DNA from: Mycolicibacterium duvalii
GTDB taxonomy: Bacteria > Actinomycetota > Actinomycetes > Mycobacteriales > Mycobacteriaceae
Direction of reading: 5' to 3'
Assembly: GCF_010726645.1 (NCBI RefSeq)
Contig: NZ_AP022563.1
Location: 4,526,001 to 4,590,000 of the forward strand
DNA: 64,000 nt
Shown here: positions 29,660 through 38,089 of the stretch, in pieces
Position numbering within the stretch: position 1 is the first letter of the stretch
How the letters are laid out: the number at the start of each line of letters is the position of its first letter
The notes under the pieces: model-generated
Told to the model about the DNA's origin: nothing
The model's input: the letters and a program-made list of their open reading frames with translations, nothing else
Database searches by the model: none
Program-made: the position numbers and the translations under genes

Positions 29660-31132
29660 ATGGGCGACAGCAAGGTCGATCGGACCGAAGAGGCCTCGCT
29701 GCTGAAGGTGCTCGGCAACTGGGACGTCCTGGCGCTGGGCTTCGGCGCGATGATCGGCTTCGGGTGGGTGGTGCTGACCGGGGGCTGGATCGACTCCGCG
29801 GGGACCTTCGGAGCCGCGCTGGCGATGATCGTCGGCGGCGCCATCATGGCGGTCGTCGGCCTGACGTACGCCGAGCTCACGGCCGCGATGCCCAGAGCCG
29901 GAGGCGAGCACCATTTCCTGCTCCGCGGCATGGGGCCGCGATGGTCGTTCGTCGGGTCATGGGGGATCATCGGCGGCTACGTGACCATCGTCGCGTTCGA
30001 GGCCGTCGCCCTCCCCAGAACCGCGCTCTATCTGTTTCCCGACCTCAACCAGATCCGGTTGTGGGAGGTGGCGGGCAGCGAGGTCTATCTGACCTGGGCG
30101 TTGGTCGGCGCGATCGCCGCGGTCGTCATCACCACCATCAATATCCTCGGGGTCAAGTTCGCCAGCGTCGCGCAGACGTTCGTCGTGGTGCTACTGCTGG
30201 TCATCGCCCTGATGCTCGTCGTCGGCTCCTTCACCGGCGGCTCGACGGACAACATGGAGCCGTTCTTCACCGGCGGCGCAGCGGGTTTCGTCGCCGTGCT
30301 GGTGGTGGTGCCGTTCCTGTTCGTCGGATTCGACGTGATCCCGCAGTCCGCCGAGGAGGTGAACGTGCCCGCCCGTCAGATCGGTCGGCTGGTCGTCATC
30401 GCGGTGATCCTCGCGACCATCTTCTACGTCGTCACCATCGTGACCACATCGTCGGCGATGCCCGTCGGTGAGCTGGCCGCGGCCGACATCGCCACCGCCG
30501 ACGCGTTCGGCGCGTTGTTCAACAGCGACCTGATGGCCAAGGTGCTCATCGCCGGCGGCATCGCCGGAATCCTCACCTCGTGGAACTCGCTGCTGCTGGG
30601 CGCTTCCCGGCTGATGTACTCGCTGGCGCGCTCGGGCATGTTGCCCGCGTGGTTCGCCACGCTGCACCCGAGGTTCCGCACTCCGGTCAACGCGCTGCTG
30701 TTCATCGGCGCGCTGTCGTTCCTGGCGCCGTTCCTCGGTGAGGCGATGCTCGGCTGGCTCGTCGACTCCGGCTCGCCGAGCATCGTGATCGCCTACCTGC
30801 TCGTGTCCATCGTCTTCGTGATCCTGCGCCGGCGGGAGCCGCAGATGGACCGTCCGCTGCGGGTCGGCGGTTCCGGCAATGCCGGCATAGCGATCGGCGT
30901 GGCCGCCGTCGTCCTCTGCGTCGGGCTGTTGAGCCTCTACCTGCCGGGCATGCCGGCGTTCCTCGACCCGCAGCCGTGGCTGCTGTTCGGTGCCTGGTGG
31001 CTGCTGGGCGCCTTCTTCCTGCTGCGCATCCCTACCGGGGTCGAGCCGGGCCACGACGCCGAAGAACGTCTGCGCCACGCGCTCGTGCAGCGACGAACCG
31101 GGGCACCTTCCGTCGGTCGGTCGGAGGAATAG
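29660..31132 (+). CDS. APC-family amino acid/polyamine permease
   Basis: 490 residues with about 12 transmembrane helices. The APC signature is at the first helix, LALGFGAMIGFGWVVLTGGWI, with AALAMIVGGAIMAVVGLTYAELTAAMPRAGG after it, and the FVGFDVIPQSAEEVNVPAR segment typical of the family before helix 7. It imports an amino acid or amine by proton symport; the substrate cannot be told. The ATG at 29660 follows GGAGAGG by about 10 bases. Confidence 0.85.
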   Translation: MGDSKVDRTEEASLLKVLGNWDVLALGFGAMIGFGWVVLTGGWIDSAGTFGAALAMIVGGAIMAVVGLTYAELTAAMPRAGGEHHFLLRGMGPRWSFVGSWGIIGGYVTIVAFEAVALPRTALYLFPDLNQIRLWEVAGSEVYLTWALVGAIAAVVITTINILGVKFASVAQTFVVVLLLVIALMLVVGSFTGGSTDNMEPFFTGGAAGFVAVLVVVPFLFVGFDVIPQSAEEVNVPARQIGRLVVIAVILATIFYVVTIVTTSSAMPVGELAAADIATADAFGALFNSDLMAKVLIAGGIAGILTSWNSLLLGASRLMYSLARSGMLPAWFATLHPRFRTPVNALLFIGALSFLAPFLGEAMLGWLVDSGSPSIVIAYLLVSIVFVILRRREPQMDRPLRVGGSGNAGIAIGVAAVVLCVGLLSLYLPGMPAFLDPQPWLLFGAWWLLGAFFLLRIPTGVEPGHDAEERLRHALVQRRTGAPSVGRSEE

Positions 31133-31192
31133 CGCGGGCTGGCAGCATTCGGCACCTGCGCTGACATCACGCCAAGTCCGCAGAACCCCGGA

Positions 31193-32101
31193 ATGAGCCT
31201 CGCAGCCGTCGACTTGGACTCCGACATGGAACTCGGATACCACGTACCTGTCTTCGACATCGACGGCGGCACCAGCGCGATCGCCGCGGAACTGGCGCGC
31301 GTCGGCGAGGCCGCCGAAGCCTCCGGCGCCACCTGGCTGTCGTTCATGGACCACTTCTTCCAGATCGAGCCCACCGGCCTGCCCGCCGAGGCCAACATGC
31401 TCGAGGGCTACACCAGCCTGGGCTACCTCGCCGCGCACACCACGACGATCGAGCTGGGGCTGCTGGTGACCGGTGTGACCTACCGCCACCCCGGCCTGTT
31501 GGCCAAGATCGTCACCACCGTCGACGTGTTGTCGGGCGGTCGGGCCGCGCTGGGCATCGGCGCCGCGTGGTTCGATCGCGAACACCACGGTCTGGGGGTG
31601 CCTTATCCCGCGCTGTCGGAACGTTTCGAGCGCCTCGAGGAGGCGTTGCAGATCTGTGCCCAGATGTGGGACCCGCAGAACAACGGCCCCTACCAGGGCA
31701 AGCACTACCAGCTCGCCGAGACGCTGTGTTCGCCGCAGCCGATCAACCGGCCCAAGGTGCTCATCGGCGGCGGTGGTGAGCGCAAGACACTGCGGTTGGT
31801 CGCGCAGTACGGCGACGCGTGCAACCTGTTCGGCTCCTCGCCCGGCGACGTCGCCCACAAACTCGATGTGCTGCGCCGCCATTGCGACGACGTCGGCCGC
31901 GACTTCGACGACATCCGGGTGACGATCCTGGCCAACGACCCGATGCCGGGGCCCGACACGATCGACGAATTCGTGCGCGGCATGGCCGATTACGCGCAAC
32001 TGGGCGTGCACACGGCGATCGTCATGCCGACCACCGGATCCCCGGCGGCCTGGATCGACGGGATGGCGCCGGCGGTGCCGAAGCTGGCTGAACTGGGCTG
32101 A
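31193..32101 (+). CDS. LLM-class F420-dependent oxidoreductase
   Basis: 302 residues of the luciferase-like TIM-barrel family. Conserved parts: ATWLSFMDHFFQ, TTTIELGLLVTGVTYRHPGLLAKIVTTVDVLSGGRAALGIGAAWFDREH, and PKVLIGGGGERKTLRLVAQYGDACNLF. Mycobacterial members use cofactor F420 for hydride transfer to varied substrates. The start could be the Met at residue 12 (MELGYHV), where most homologues begin. It is separated from the permease by 60 bases and from the aldehyde dehydrogenase by 114 bases, all on the plus strand. Confidence 0.85.
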   Translation: MSLAAVDLDSDMELGYHVPVFDIDGGTSAIAAELARVGEAAEASGATWLSFMDHFFQIEPTGLPAEANMLEGYTSLGYLAAHTTTIELGLLVTGVTYRHPGLLAKIVTTVDVLSGGRAALGIGAAWFDREHHGLGVPYPALSERFERLEEALQICAQMWDPQNNGPYQGKHYQLAETLCSPQPINRPKVLIGGGGERKTLRLVAQYGDACNLFGSSPGDVAHKLDVLRRHCDDVGRDFDDIRVTILANDPMPGPDTIDEFVRGMADYAQLGVHTAIVMPTTGSPAAWIDGMAPAVPKLAELG

Positions 32102-32215
32102 GCCGCACCGCGGGCTGTGGAGGTCCTCGTCGCGCCAAACCAGGAGGGCCGCCGGCCCGGCCGCGCGCGGAGCAGCGAGAATGTCACCGAGCACCCGGAC
32201 CCGCACAGGAGAGAC

Positions 32216-33658
32216 ATGACCTTCACCGAACCCAAGGCCTTCTGGATCGACGGTGCGTGGGCGACGCCGGCAACCGCGAACCGCATCGAGATCAGGAACG
32301 CCAGCACCGGAGAGCCGGTCACGACCGTCCCGGAGGCCGGGCACGCCGACGTCGACGCAGCGGTCGGCGCTGCCCGGCGGGCCTTCGACCGGTCGGACTG
32401 GTCCACGCGCAGCGCGGGCGAGCGGATCGCGGCGATCTCCTCGTTGGCCGACGCGCTACTAGCGCGCTCGAACGCCACGGCCGAGGCGGTCAGCACGCAG
32501 AACGGCATGCCGATCGCGATCTCGTCGGCGACCGAGGGCGTCGTCCCTGCGACGCTGTTGAACTACTACGCGCAGCTGGCGGCCGACCAGCCGACCGAGG
32601 AGGAGCGACCGTCGTTCGGCGGCGGCACCACGCTGGTGCGCCGCGAGCCGATCGGCGTCGTCGCGGCGATCGTGCCGTGGAACTACCCGCAGAGCCTGAC
32701 CTTCTTCAAGCTGGCGCCGCTGCTGGCCGCGGGTTGCACGGCGGTGATCAAGCCGTCCCCCGAGACCGTGCTGGACGCCTACGTCCTCGCCGAGGCGCTC
32801 GAGGAATCCGACATCCCCGCCGGGGTGGTCAACATCGTGCCCGGCGGGCGCGAGGTCGGCGCCTACCTCGTCGAGCACCCCGGCGTGGACAAGGTCGCGT
32901 TCACCGGCTCGACCGCCGCCGGCCGGGCCATCGGCGAGGCGTGCGGGCGGCTCATCCGGCCGGTCACCCTGGAATTAGGCGGCAAGTCCGCGTCGATCAT
33001 CCTCGATGACGCCGACCTGCCGTCGCTGCTGTCGAAGTTCTTCACCGCGACCCTGATGAACAACGGCCAAACCTGTTACCTGGGTACGAGGGTCCTCGCG
33101 CCGAAGGAGCGCTATCGCGAAACCGTGGACATCCTGACCGACTTCGCCCGCGCGCTCAACGTCGGTGACGCACTCGATCCGAGCACGCAGATCGGGCCGT
33201 TGGCCACGGCGGATCAGCAACGGCGCGTGCAAAACTACATCGAACGCGGCCTTGCCGACGGCGGGCGGGTGACCACCGGCGGCGGGCAGCCCGCCGGCCT
33301 GGAGCGGGGCTGGTTCGTCGAACCCACCATCTTCGACAATGTGGACAACACCCACACCATCGCCCGCGAAGAGATCTTCGGGCCCGTGCTGGCCGTGATC
33401 CCCTACACCGACGTTGACGACGCGGTCGCGATCGCCAACGACTCCGACTACGGCCTGGGCGGCAGCGTGTGGACCGCCGATCAGGACCGCGGCATCGCCG
33501 TCGCCCGCCGGGTGCAGACCGGCAGCATCGGGATCAATGCCTACAACCTGGATCTGAGCGCACCGTTCGGCGGTGTCAAGGCCAGCGGTCTGGGTCGCGA
33601 ACTCGGTCCCGAGGGCCTGGCCGCCTATCAGCAGACCAAGTCGATCTACGTGTCCTGA
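32216..33658 (+). CDS. NAD(P)-dependent aldehyde dehydrogenase
   Basis: 480 residues, standard length for the family. The general base Glu253 lies in TLELGGKS and the catalytic Cys287 in NNGQTCYLG. The cofactor loop FTGSTAAGRAIG and the C-terminal NAYNLDLSAPFGGVKASGLGRE are typical. It oxidises an aldehyde to the acid. The ATG at 32216 follows AGGAGAG at good spacing. The neighbouring F420-type oxidoreductase could supply or share a substrate, but nothing shows which. Confidence 0.9.
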   Translation: MTFTEPKAFWIDGAWATPATANRIEIRNASTGEPVTTVPEAGHADVDAAVGAARRAFDRSDWSTRSAGERIAAISSLADALLARSNATAEAVSTQNGMPIAISSATEGVVPATLLNYYAQLAADQPTEEERPSFGGGTTLVRREPIGVVAAIVPWNYPQSLTFFKLAPLLAAGCTAVIKPSPETVLDAYVLAEALEESDIPAGVVNIVPGGREVGAYLVEHPGVDKVAFTGSTAAGRAIGEACGRLIRPVTLELGGKSASIILDDADLPSLLSKFFTATLMNNGQTCYLGTRVLAPKERYRETVDILTDFARALNVGDALDPSTQIGPLATADQQRRVQNYIERGLADGGRVTTGGGQPAGLERGWFVEPTIFDNVDNTHTIAREEIFGPVLAVIPYTDVDDAVAIANDSDYGLGGSVWTADQDRGIAVARRVQTGSIGINAYNLDLSAPFGGVKASGLGRELGPEGLAAYQQTKSIYVS

Positions 33659-33694
33659 AAAACCCTGTCCTGCAGCAGAAGCGGCTGACCTAGG

Positions 33695-35302
33695 TCAGGT
33701 CGCGATGTCGAACACCCACACCGCCAGTGTGGTGGTGGCGACGCTGATCAACAGGATTGCGATCAGGTTCAGCCAGATTCCGCCCTTGACCATGCTGCCG
33801 ATGTTGACGTAGCCGGTGCCGAAGACGATCGCGTTGGGCGGGGTGGCCACCGGGAGCATGAAGGCCGATGTCGCGGCGAGCGCGACCGGGATGGTCAGCA
33901 GCAGCGGGTCCTGGCCGATGCCCACCGCGACCCCGCCGATCACCGGCAGGAACGTCGCCGCCGTGGCGGTGTTGCTGGTCAACTCGGTCAGGAAGATCAC
34001 CCCGGCCGTGATCAGGCCGACCAGCAGCAGGACGGCCATCCCCTGCAGGCTCTGTGCCTGGATCCCGATCCACTCGGTCAGCCCCGACGAGCTGAACTGG
34101 GACGACAGCGCGAGCCCGCCGCCGAACAACAGCAGCACGCCCCACGGGAGTTGCACAGCGGTGGACCAGTCCAGCAGCCGCACACCGAGTTTCGCGCCGG
34201 CCGGCAGGATGAACAGCAGCAGCCCGGCGGCGATCGCGATACCCGCGTCGGAGATCGGGGGACTGTCCCAGATCAGCGGGAACGATATCCAGCTGATCGC
34301 GGCCAGCGCGAAGATCACCGCCACCCGCCGCTCCCCGCTGGACGGCTTCCCGAGTTTGGCCAGTTCGGTGTTGAACAGCTTCTTGCCCCCGGCGAGTTCG
34401 TCGACCTCGGGCTTGAAGATGACCTTGGCCAACAGCACCCAGGTGATCACCAGCAGCACGGCGGCGAGCGGAAGGCCCAGCAGCATCCACCGTCCGAAAC
34501 TGATGGTGATGTCGTGCTCGTCCTGCAGGTAGCCGACGAGCAAGGTGTTCGGCGGTGTGCCGATGATCGTGGCCAGCGAACCCACCGAGGCTGCGTAGGC
34601 GATACCCAGCATCAGGGCCGTGCCGAAATTCGATTGCTTGACTTGCTCTTTGACCTCTTCTGCGTCCGCGCCCGGTTCCTCGGATTCCTCCGTATCGGCG
34701 GGGCGCGACACCGTTCCGGCGAGCATCAGGACCGAGACACCGATCGGCACCATCATCACCGCGGTCGCCGTGTTGGACACCCACATGCTCAGAAAGGCCG
34801 TGGCGAGCATGAATCCGGCGATCACGCGGGTGGTACCGGTGCCCATCGCCCGTACCGTCAGCAGCGCGATGCGCCGGTGCAGATTCCAGCGCTGCATCGC
34901 CAACGCAATGAGGAACCCGCCCATGAACAGGAAGATGATGTCGCTGCCGTAGTAGGCGCCGACGTCGGACACGCTCACGTCGTCGACGAGAAGGGGGAAC
35001 ACGACCAGGGGCAACAGGGCCGTGGCGGGGATGGGAATCGCCTCGGTCATCCACCACAGACCCATCAGTACGGCGATCGCCGCAGTCACCTTGGCCGGAT
35101 GGGCCAGGTCGGCCGGGAGCGCCAGATACACGAGTGCTGCCAGCACGAGGCCGGCGGCGAATCCGGTCCAGCGCCTGCGGAATGTCGACGTGCTCTCGGC
35201 GGGCGCACGCTCACCGGAGGACTGCTCGTCGACCTCCGTGTCGAAGTGCGGGTCCTGTTCGCTGCGCTCGAGGTCCTCTCGCGCCGCCTGCTCCCCGGCC
35301 AT
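33695..35302 (-). CDS. DASS/SLC13-family anion (dicarboxylate or sulfate) transporter
   Basis: 535 residues with a hydrophilic acidic N-terminus (about 45 residues) and about 11-12 membrane helices. Family signatures: WWMTEAIPIPATALLPLVVFPL, the SNT motif in AFLSMWVSNTATAVMMVPIG, a second SNT-like motif ELTSNTATAATFLPVIG, and GTPPNTLLVGYL. It imports di- or tricarboxylates, or sulfate, coupled to Na+ or H+. An Asp/Glu-rich cytosolic loop (TEESEEPGADAEEVKEQ) interrupts the middle. It is convergent with the aldehyde dehydrogenase. Confidence 0.88.
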   Translation of the reverse strand: MAGEQAAREDLERSEQDPHFDTEVDEQSSGERAPAESTSTFRRRWTGFAAGLVLAALVYLALPADLAHPAKVTAAIAVLMGLWWMTEAIPIPATALLPLVVFPLLVDDVSVSDVGAYYGSDIIFLFMGGFLIALAMQRWNLHRRIALLTVRAMGTGTTRVIAGFMLATAFLSMWVSNTATAVMMVPIGVSVLMLAGTVSRPADTEESEEPGADAEEVKEQVKQSNFGTALMLGIAYAASVGSLATIIGTPPNTLLVGYLQDEHDITISFGRWMLLGLPLAAVLLVITWVLLAKVIFKPEVDELAGGKKLFNTELAKLGKPSSGERRVAVIFALAAISWISFPLIWDSPPISDAGIAIAAGLLLFILPAGAKLGVRLLDWSTAVQLPWGVLLLFGGGLALSSQFSSSGLTEWIGIQAQSLQGMAVLLLVGLITAGVIFLTELTSNTATAATFLPVIGGVAVGIGQDPLLLTIPVALAATSAFMLPVATPPNAIVFGTGYVNIGSMVKGGIWLNLIAILLISVATTTLAVWVFDIAT

Positions 35303-35437
35303 CGGTCTCTCCCTCCGAGAGTTCGCCGGCCCGTATCTCCCTGTGCGGTCCGGTCGTGACGGGCATCACCTGAGGTTGGTACCCGCTCGGTGCCGTCGGG
35401 AAGCGTGCGGCGGCCTGTGCGCTGGCATCCTGGCGGG

Positions 35438-36220
35438 GTGACCGCTCTCGACGACGTCGTCGCCGACTGGCAGCTGCGGCCCGACGGCGACGTCCACCGT
35501 GCCGGCCGGGCCACCGTGCTGCCCGTGCGCAGCGACGGCACCCCGGCGGTCCTCAAGCTCGGTGGCGCCGAGCAGGCGCACCTGGTCCTGCGCCGTTGGA
35601 ACGGCGACGGGGCCGCGCGGCTGCTGCGCGCCGACCCGCACCGCGGTGCCCTCCTCCTCGAGCGTCTGCATCGAACCTCGCTCGAGTCGCTGCCCGACGC
35701 CGCCGCGTGCGAGGTGGTCGCCGGCCTCTTCCGCAGCCTGCACATTCCCGCCCTGCCGCAACTATGCTCCCTGCCAACGGTTCTCGGAGACTGGGCCGGC
35801 ATGCTGGCCTCCCTGCCCAACAGTGCGCCGCTGCCGCGCAGGCTCGTCGAGCAGGCCGCTGCGCTGTGCCGTGACCTCGCCGCCGAGCCCGCCGAGAGCG
35901 TGCTGCACGGAAACCTGCACTACGGCAACGTCCTCGCGGCCGACCGCGAACCTTGGCTCACCATCTCTCCCGATCCGGTCAACGGCGACCCGGCCTATGA
36001 CATCGCCCCGATGCTGTGGCACCGCTGGGGCGACATCGCCGGCAGCGTGCGTGCCGGCGTGCAACGCCGCTTCTACGCGCTCGTCGACGCGGCCGGCCAC
36101 GACGAGGACCGGGCCCGCGCCTGGACCATCGTGCGCATCGTGCACCGGGCCACCGGGGTGCTCGACGACGCGGACGAGGTGACGAAGCTGATCGTCCTCG
36201 CCAAAGCCGTTCAGGACTAG
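35438..36220 (+). CDS. APH(6)/streptomycin-kinase-like protein with altered catalytic residues
   Basis: 260 residues of the aminoglycoside/hydroxyurea antibiotic kinase family (APH(6)-like), fold otherwise intact: PAVLKLG holding the ATP lysine, GALLLERL, and GDPAYDIAPML near the end. The catalytic loop, normally HGDLHxxN, reads HGNLHYGN, so the base is Asn159. The Mg-binding Asp of the usual IDPK motif is Ser177 (ISPDPVNGDP). Both changes are plain in the codons (AAC, TCT). The product is probably catalytically dead, or an odd kinase using Asp179. The GTG start at 35438 follows a weak GGCGG. Confidence 0.75.
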   Translation: MTALDDVVADWQLRPDGDVHRAGRATVLPVRSDGTPAVLKLGGAEQAHLVLRRWNGDGAARLLRADPHRGALLLERLHRTSLESLPDAAACEVVAGLFRSLHIPALPQLCSLPTVLGDWAGMLASLPNSAPLPRRLVEQAAALCRDLAAEPAESVLHGNLHYGNVLAADREPWLTISPDPVNGDPAYDIAPMLWHRWGDIAGSVRAGVQRRFYALVDAAGHDEDRARAWTIVRIVHRATGVLDDADEVTKLIVLAKAVQD

Positions 36221-36310
36221 CACCGCCGGAATCATTCTGCCGTCCAGCCTGTTCCACCCCATATGGGCGGTACTCCGCTCTGATGAGTCGGCAGGGAAGA
36301 AGTGATTGCG

Positions 36311-36547
36311 ATGAAGAGATTCGGGATCGCGGGCGTTGTCGCGGCCGCGCTGTATGCAGCCGTGCTCGGCTTCGCCGGTCCGGCGCAAGCGGACGACGAC
36401 GGCTATCGCTTCGGTGGGGACCGCGGCGACGGATGGTCATGGGGCTACGGCTACGGCTACAACCGCGATGACCGCAACAACCCGTGGCTAGATCAGCTGT
36501 TTCCGTCGGTGAAGGTGCCGCAGGTCGACACGTCGGTGCGCAACTGA
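36311..36547 (+). CDS. Small exported protein, Gly/Tyr/Asp-rich
   Basis: 78 residues. A signal peptide (KRFGIAGVVAAALYAAVLGFAGPAQA) is followed by a short mature peptide of about 52 residues: DDDGYRFGGDRGDGWSWGYGYGYN, then NNPWLDQLFPSVKVPQVDTSV. The tail is a pattern seen in many mycobacterial small secreted proteins of unknown function. The ATG at 36311 was preferred over the GTG at 36302 because GAAG is better spaced. Single gene, convergent with the PadR gene. Confidence 0.7.
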   Translation: MKRFGIAGVVAAALYAAVLGFAGPAQADDDGYRFGGDRGDGWSWGYGYGYNRDDRNNPWLDQLFPSVKVPQVDTSVRN

Positions 36548-36565
36548 CCTCGCTCGGCCGACGTT

Positions 36566-37084
36566 CTACTCCTCTTGAGCGGTGCCTTCTGCTCGGGCGA
36601 GTCCGCTCCAGTACCGGATCGACGTCCGCTCGTGGGCGATCGCTGCTTCGATCGCCCGGCGCGGCCCCGGCTGACTGACGCCGCCGGCCTCTCGCAGCAA
36701 TTCGTAATTCTTGAGTCGCGCCTGATGGGCCAGCAGCCTCACGCGGGCGATGTGCTCGGGCTCGGCGCCGAAGAACACCTTCAAGATTGCCAGGTCGCGC
36801 AGTTGGGGCATCTCGTCGGTGGCCTGAGCGAGCCACGTGTCGAGCGCATGCTCCCCGGCCTGAGTGATGGAGAAACGGGTCTTCTGACGACCGTCGTCGT
36901 CGACCTCGGCGCGGAGCAGGCCGGCGTCGACGAGGCGGGGTGGTTCGCGATAGATCTGCGAGCGCTGAATAGTCCACATCTGGGAGACGGTCGCGGCGAT
37001 GGTGCGCTCCAGCTCGTAGGCGGTGGACCGCGGCGCCCACCGCACCAGCCCGAGAAGCACATACGACGTCGGCGTCAACCTCAC
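36566..37084 (-). CDS. PadR-family transcriptional regulator
   Basis: About 172 residues. Winged helix RLTPTSYVLLGLVRWAPRSTAYELERTIAATVSQMW...YREPPRLVDAGLL is the PadR DNA-binding domain, and the C-terminal helices (LAILKVFFGAEPEHIARVRLLAHQ) form the Vir/PadR dimerisation part. The GTG at 37084 is where family members usually begin; a leader with no clear ribosome site suggests a leaderless or weak start. It is divergent from the hydrolase/amidohydrolase operon, with an inverted repeat between them, so it probably represses that operon and itself. Confidence 0.8.
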   Translation of the reverse strand: MRLTPTSYVLLGLVRWAPRSTAYELERTIAATVSQMWTIQRSQIYREPPRLVDAGLLRAEVDDDGRQKTRFSITQAGEHALDTWLAQATDEMPQLRDLAILKVFFGAEPEHIARVRLLAHQARLKNYELLREAGGVSQPGPRRAIEAAIAHERTSIRYWSGLARAEGTAQEE

Positions 37085-37145
37085 GTCGAAGAGTCTAGGG
37101 CCACGGCACCCCAAAACCCTTGCCACTGAGATAGCTGTCTGCAAT

Positions 37146-37160
37146 AGTCCAAATTGGACT
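37146..37160. promoter_or_regulatory. Probable PadR operator, AGTCCAA-A-TTGGACT
   Basis: A perfect 7-base inverted repeat around a single A, in the 111-base gap between the divergent PadR gene and the alpha/beta hydrolase gene. It lies 36 bases before the hydrolase start. Local PadR genes usually act on such adjoining divergent promoters, so it is the best operator candidate here. Confidence 0.6.
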
Positions 37161-37195
37161 GTAAAGACGACGTAGCTGCGACAGGTGGGAGCGAA

Positions 37196-38089
37196 GTGGA
37201 ACCCTCAGGCGCGACCGCTCGGGCGATCTCGCGCCGAGTGCATTCCTACGCCCATGACGGGCTGACCTTCGACGTGATCGATGAGGGCCCGCTCGACGGC
37301 CCGGTGATCATCGTTCTGCATGGATTCCCCGATCGGGCGCGCAATTTCGGTCCGTTGATCTCCGCGCTGACCGCCCAGGGCTTCCGAGTGCTGGCACCCG
37401 ATCAGCGCGGCTACTCGCCGGGTGCCCGGCCCAAGGGTGTGCGAGCGTATGCGATCGGTCGTCTCACCGCAGACATCATCGCCCTCGCCGACCAGGCGGA
37501 AGTGACCGAGTTCCATGTAGTGGGCCATGACTGGGGTGCGGTGGTCGCGTGGGAGCTCGCTGCTTCGTACCCTGACCGCATCGCCACGATCACGGCGCTG
37601 TCGGTTGGACACCCCCGTGCTTTCATCGCCGCATTGGTGCGCGGCCAGATCTTCAGGTCGTGGTACATGATCGCCGTCCAGCTGCCCTGGCTACCGGAGA
37701 GGATTCTGGGACTGCTGCTGCGCAGGCGATCGGCCGTGCCGATCGACGGTGTCGTCGAGTTCTGGCGCGAACCGGGCGCGGCCACCGCAGCGCTGAACTG
37801 GTACCGCGCGATGCTTCATCGAACGTCGCGGACCGGCCGTATCCGAGTGCCGACGCTCTACGTGTGGAGCACCGGCGACCCCTTTCTCGGGCGCTCCGCG
37901 GCACAACTGACCGAGCGCCATGTCAAGGGCCCCTACCGGTTCGTGGTCCTCGACGGGGTCTCGCACTGGATACCCCATGAACGACCGGACCACGTGGCAG
38001 CGATGCTCGTCGCACACATCACCGAGAACGGCGGGACGGACGCCGGTGCGGACGACCACGGCGCGGAGGATCAGTCATGTTCGATCTGA
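37196..38089 (+). CDS. Alpha/beta hydrolase, epoxide-hydrolase-like
   Basis: 297 residues. Oxyanion motif HGFP (42-45), nucleophile Asp112 in VVGHDWGAVVAWE (an Asp nucleophile is typical of epoxide hydrolases and dehalogenases, not esterases), and a late His in DGVSHWIPHERPD. The GTG at 37196 was chosen because GGGAG lies 5 bases upstream; an upstream TTG at 37154 would sit inside the operator. The 3' end overlaps the amidohydrolase by 13 bases, indicating an operon for degradation of one compound class. Confidence 0.8.
   Translation: MEPSGATARAISRRVHSYAHDGLTFDVIDEGPLDGPVIIVLHGFPDRARNFGPLISALTAQGFRVLAPDQRGYSPGARPKGVRAYAIGRLTADIIALADQAEVTEFHVVGHDWGAVVAWELAASYPDRIATITALSVGHPRAFIAALVRGQIFRSWYMIAVQLPWLPERILGLLLRRRSAVPIDGVVEFWREPGAATAALNWYRAMLHRTSRTGRIRVPTLYVWSTGDPFLGRSAAQLTERHVKGPYRFVVLDGVSHWIPHERPDHVAAMLVAHITENGGTDAGADDHGAEDQSCSI

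Noticed and set aside
30191..32344. 717-codon minus-strand frame opposite the permease and LLM oxidoreductase genes
   Set aside because: Runs across two real plus-strand genes and an intergenic gap; low-complexity composition.
33685..33698. Perfect palindrome CTGACCTAGGTCAG between the aldehyde dehydrogenase and DASS transporter genes
   Set aside because: No loop is possible for a good hairpin and it lies between convergent 3' ends, overlapping a stop codon; too weak to call an operator or terminator.
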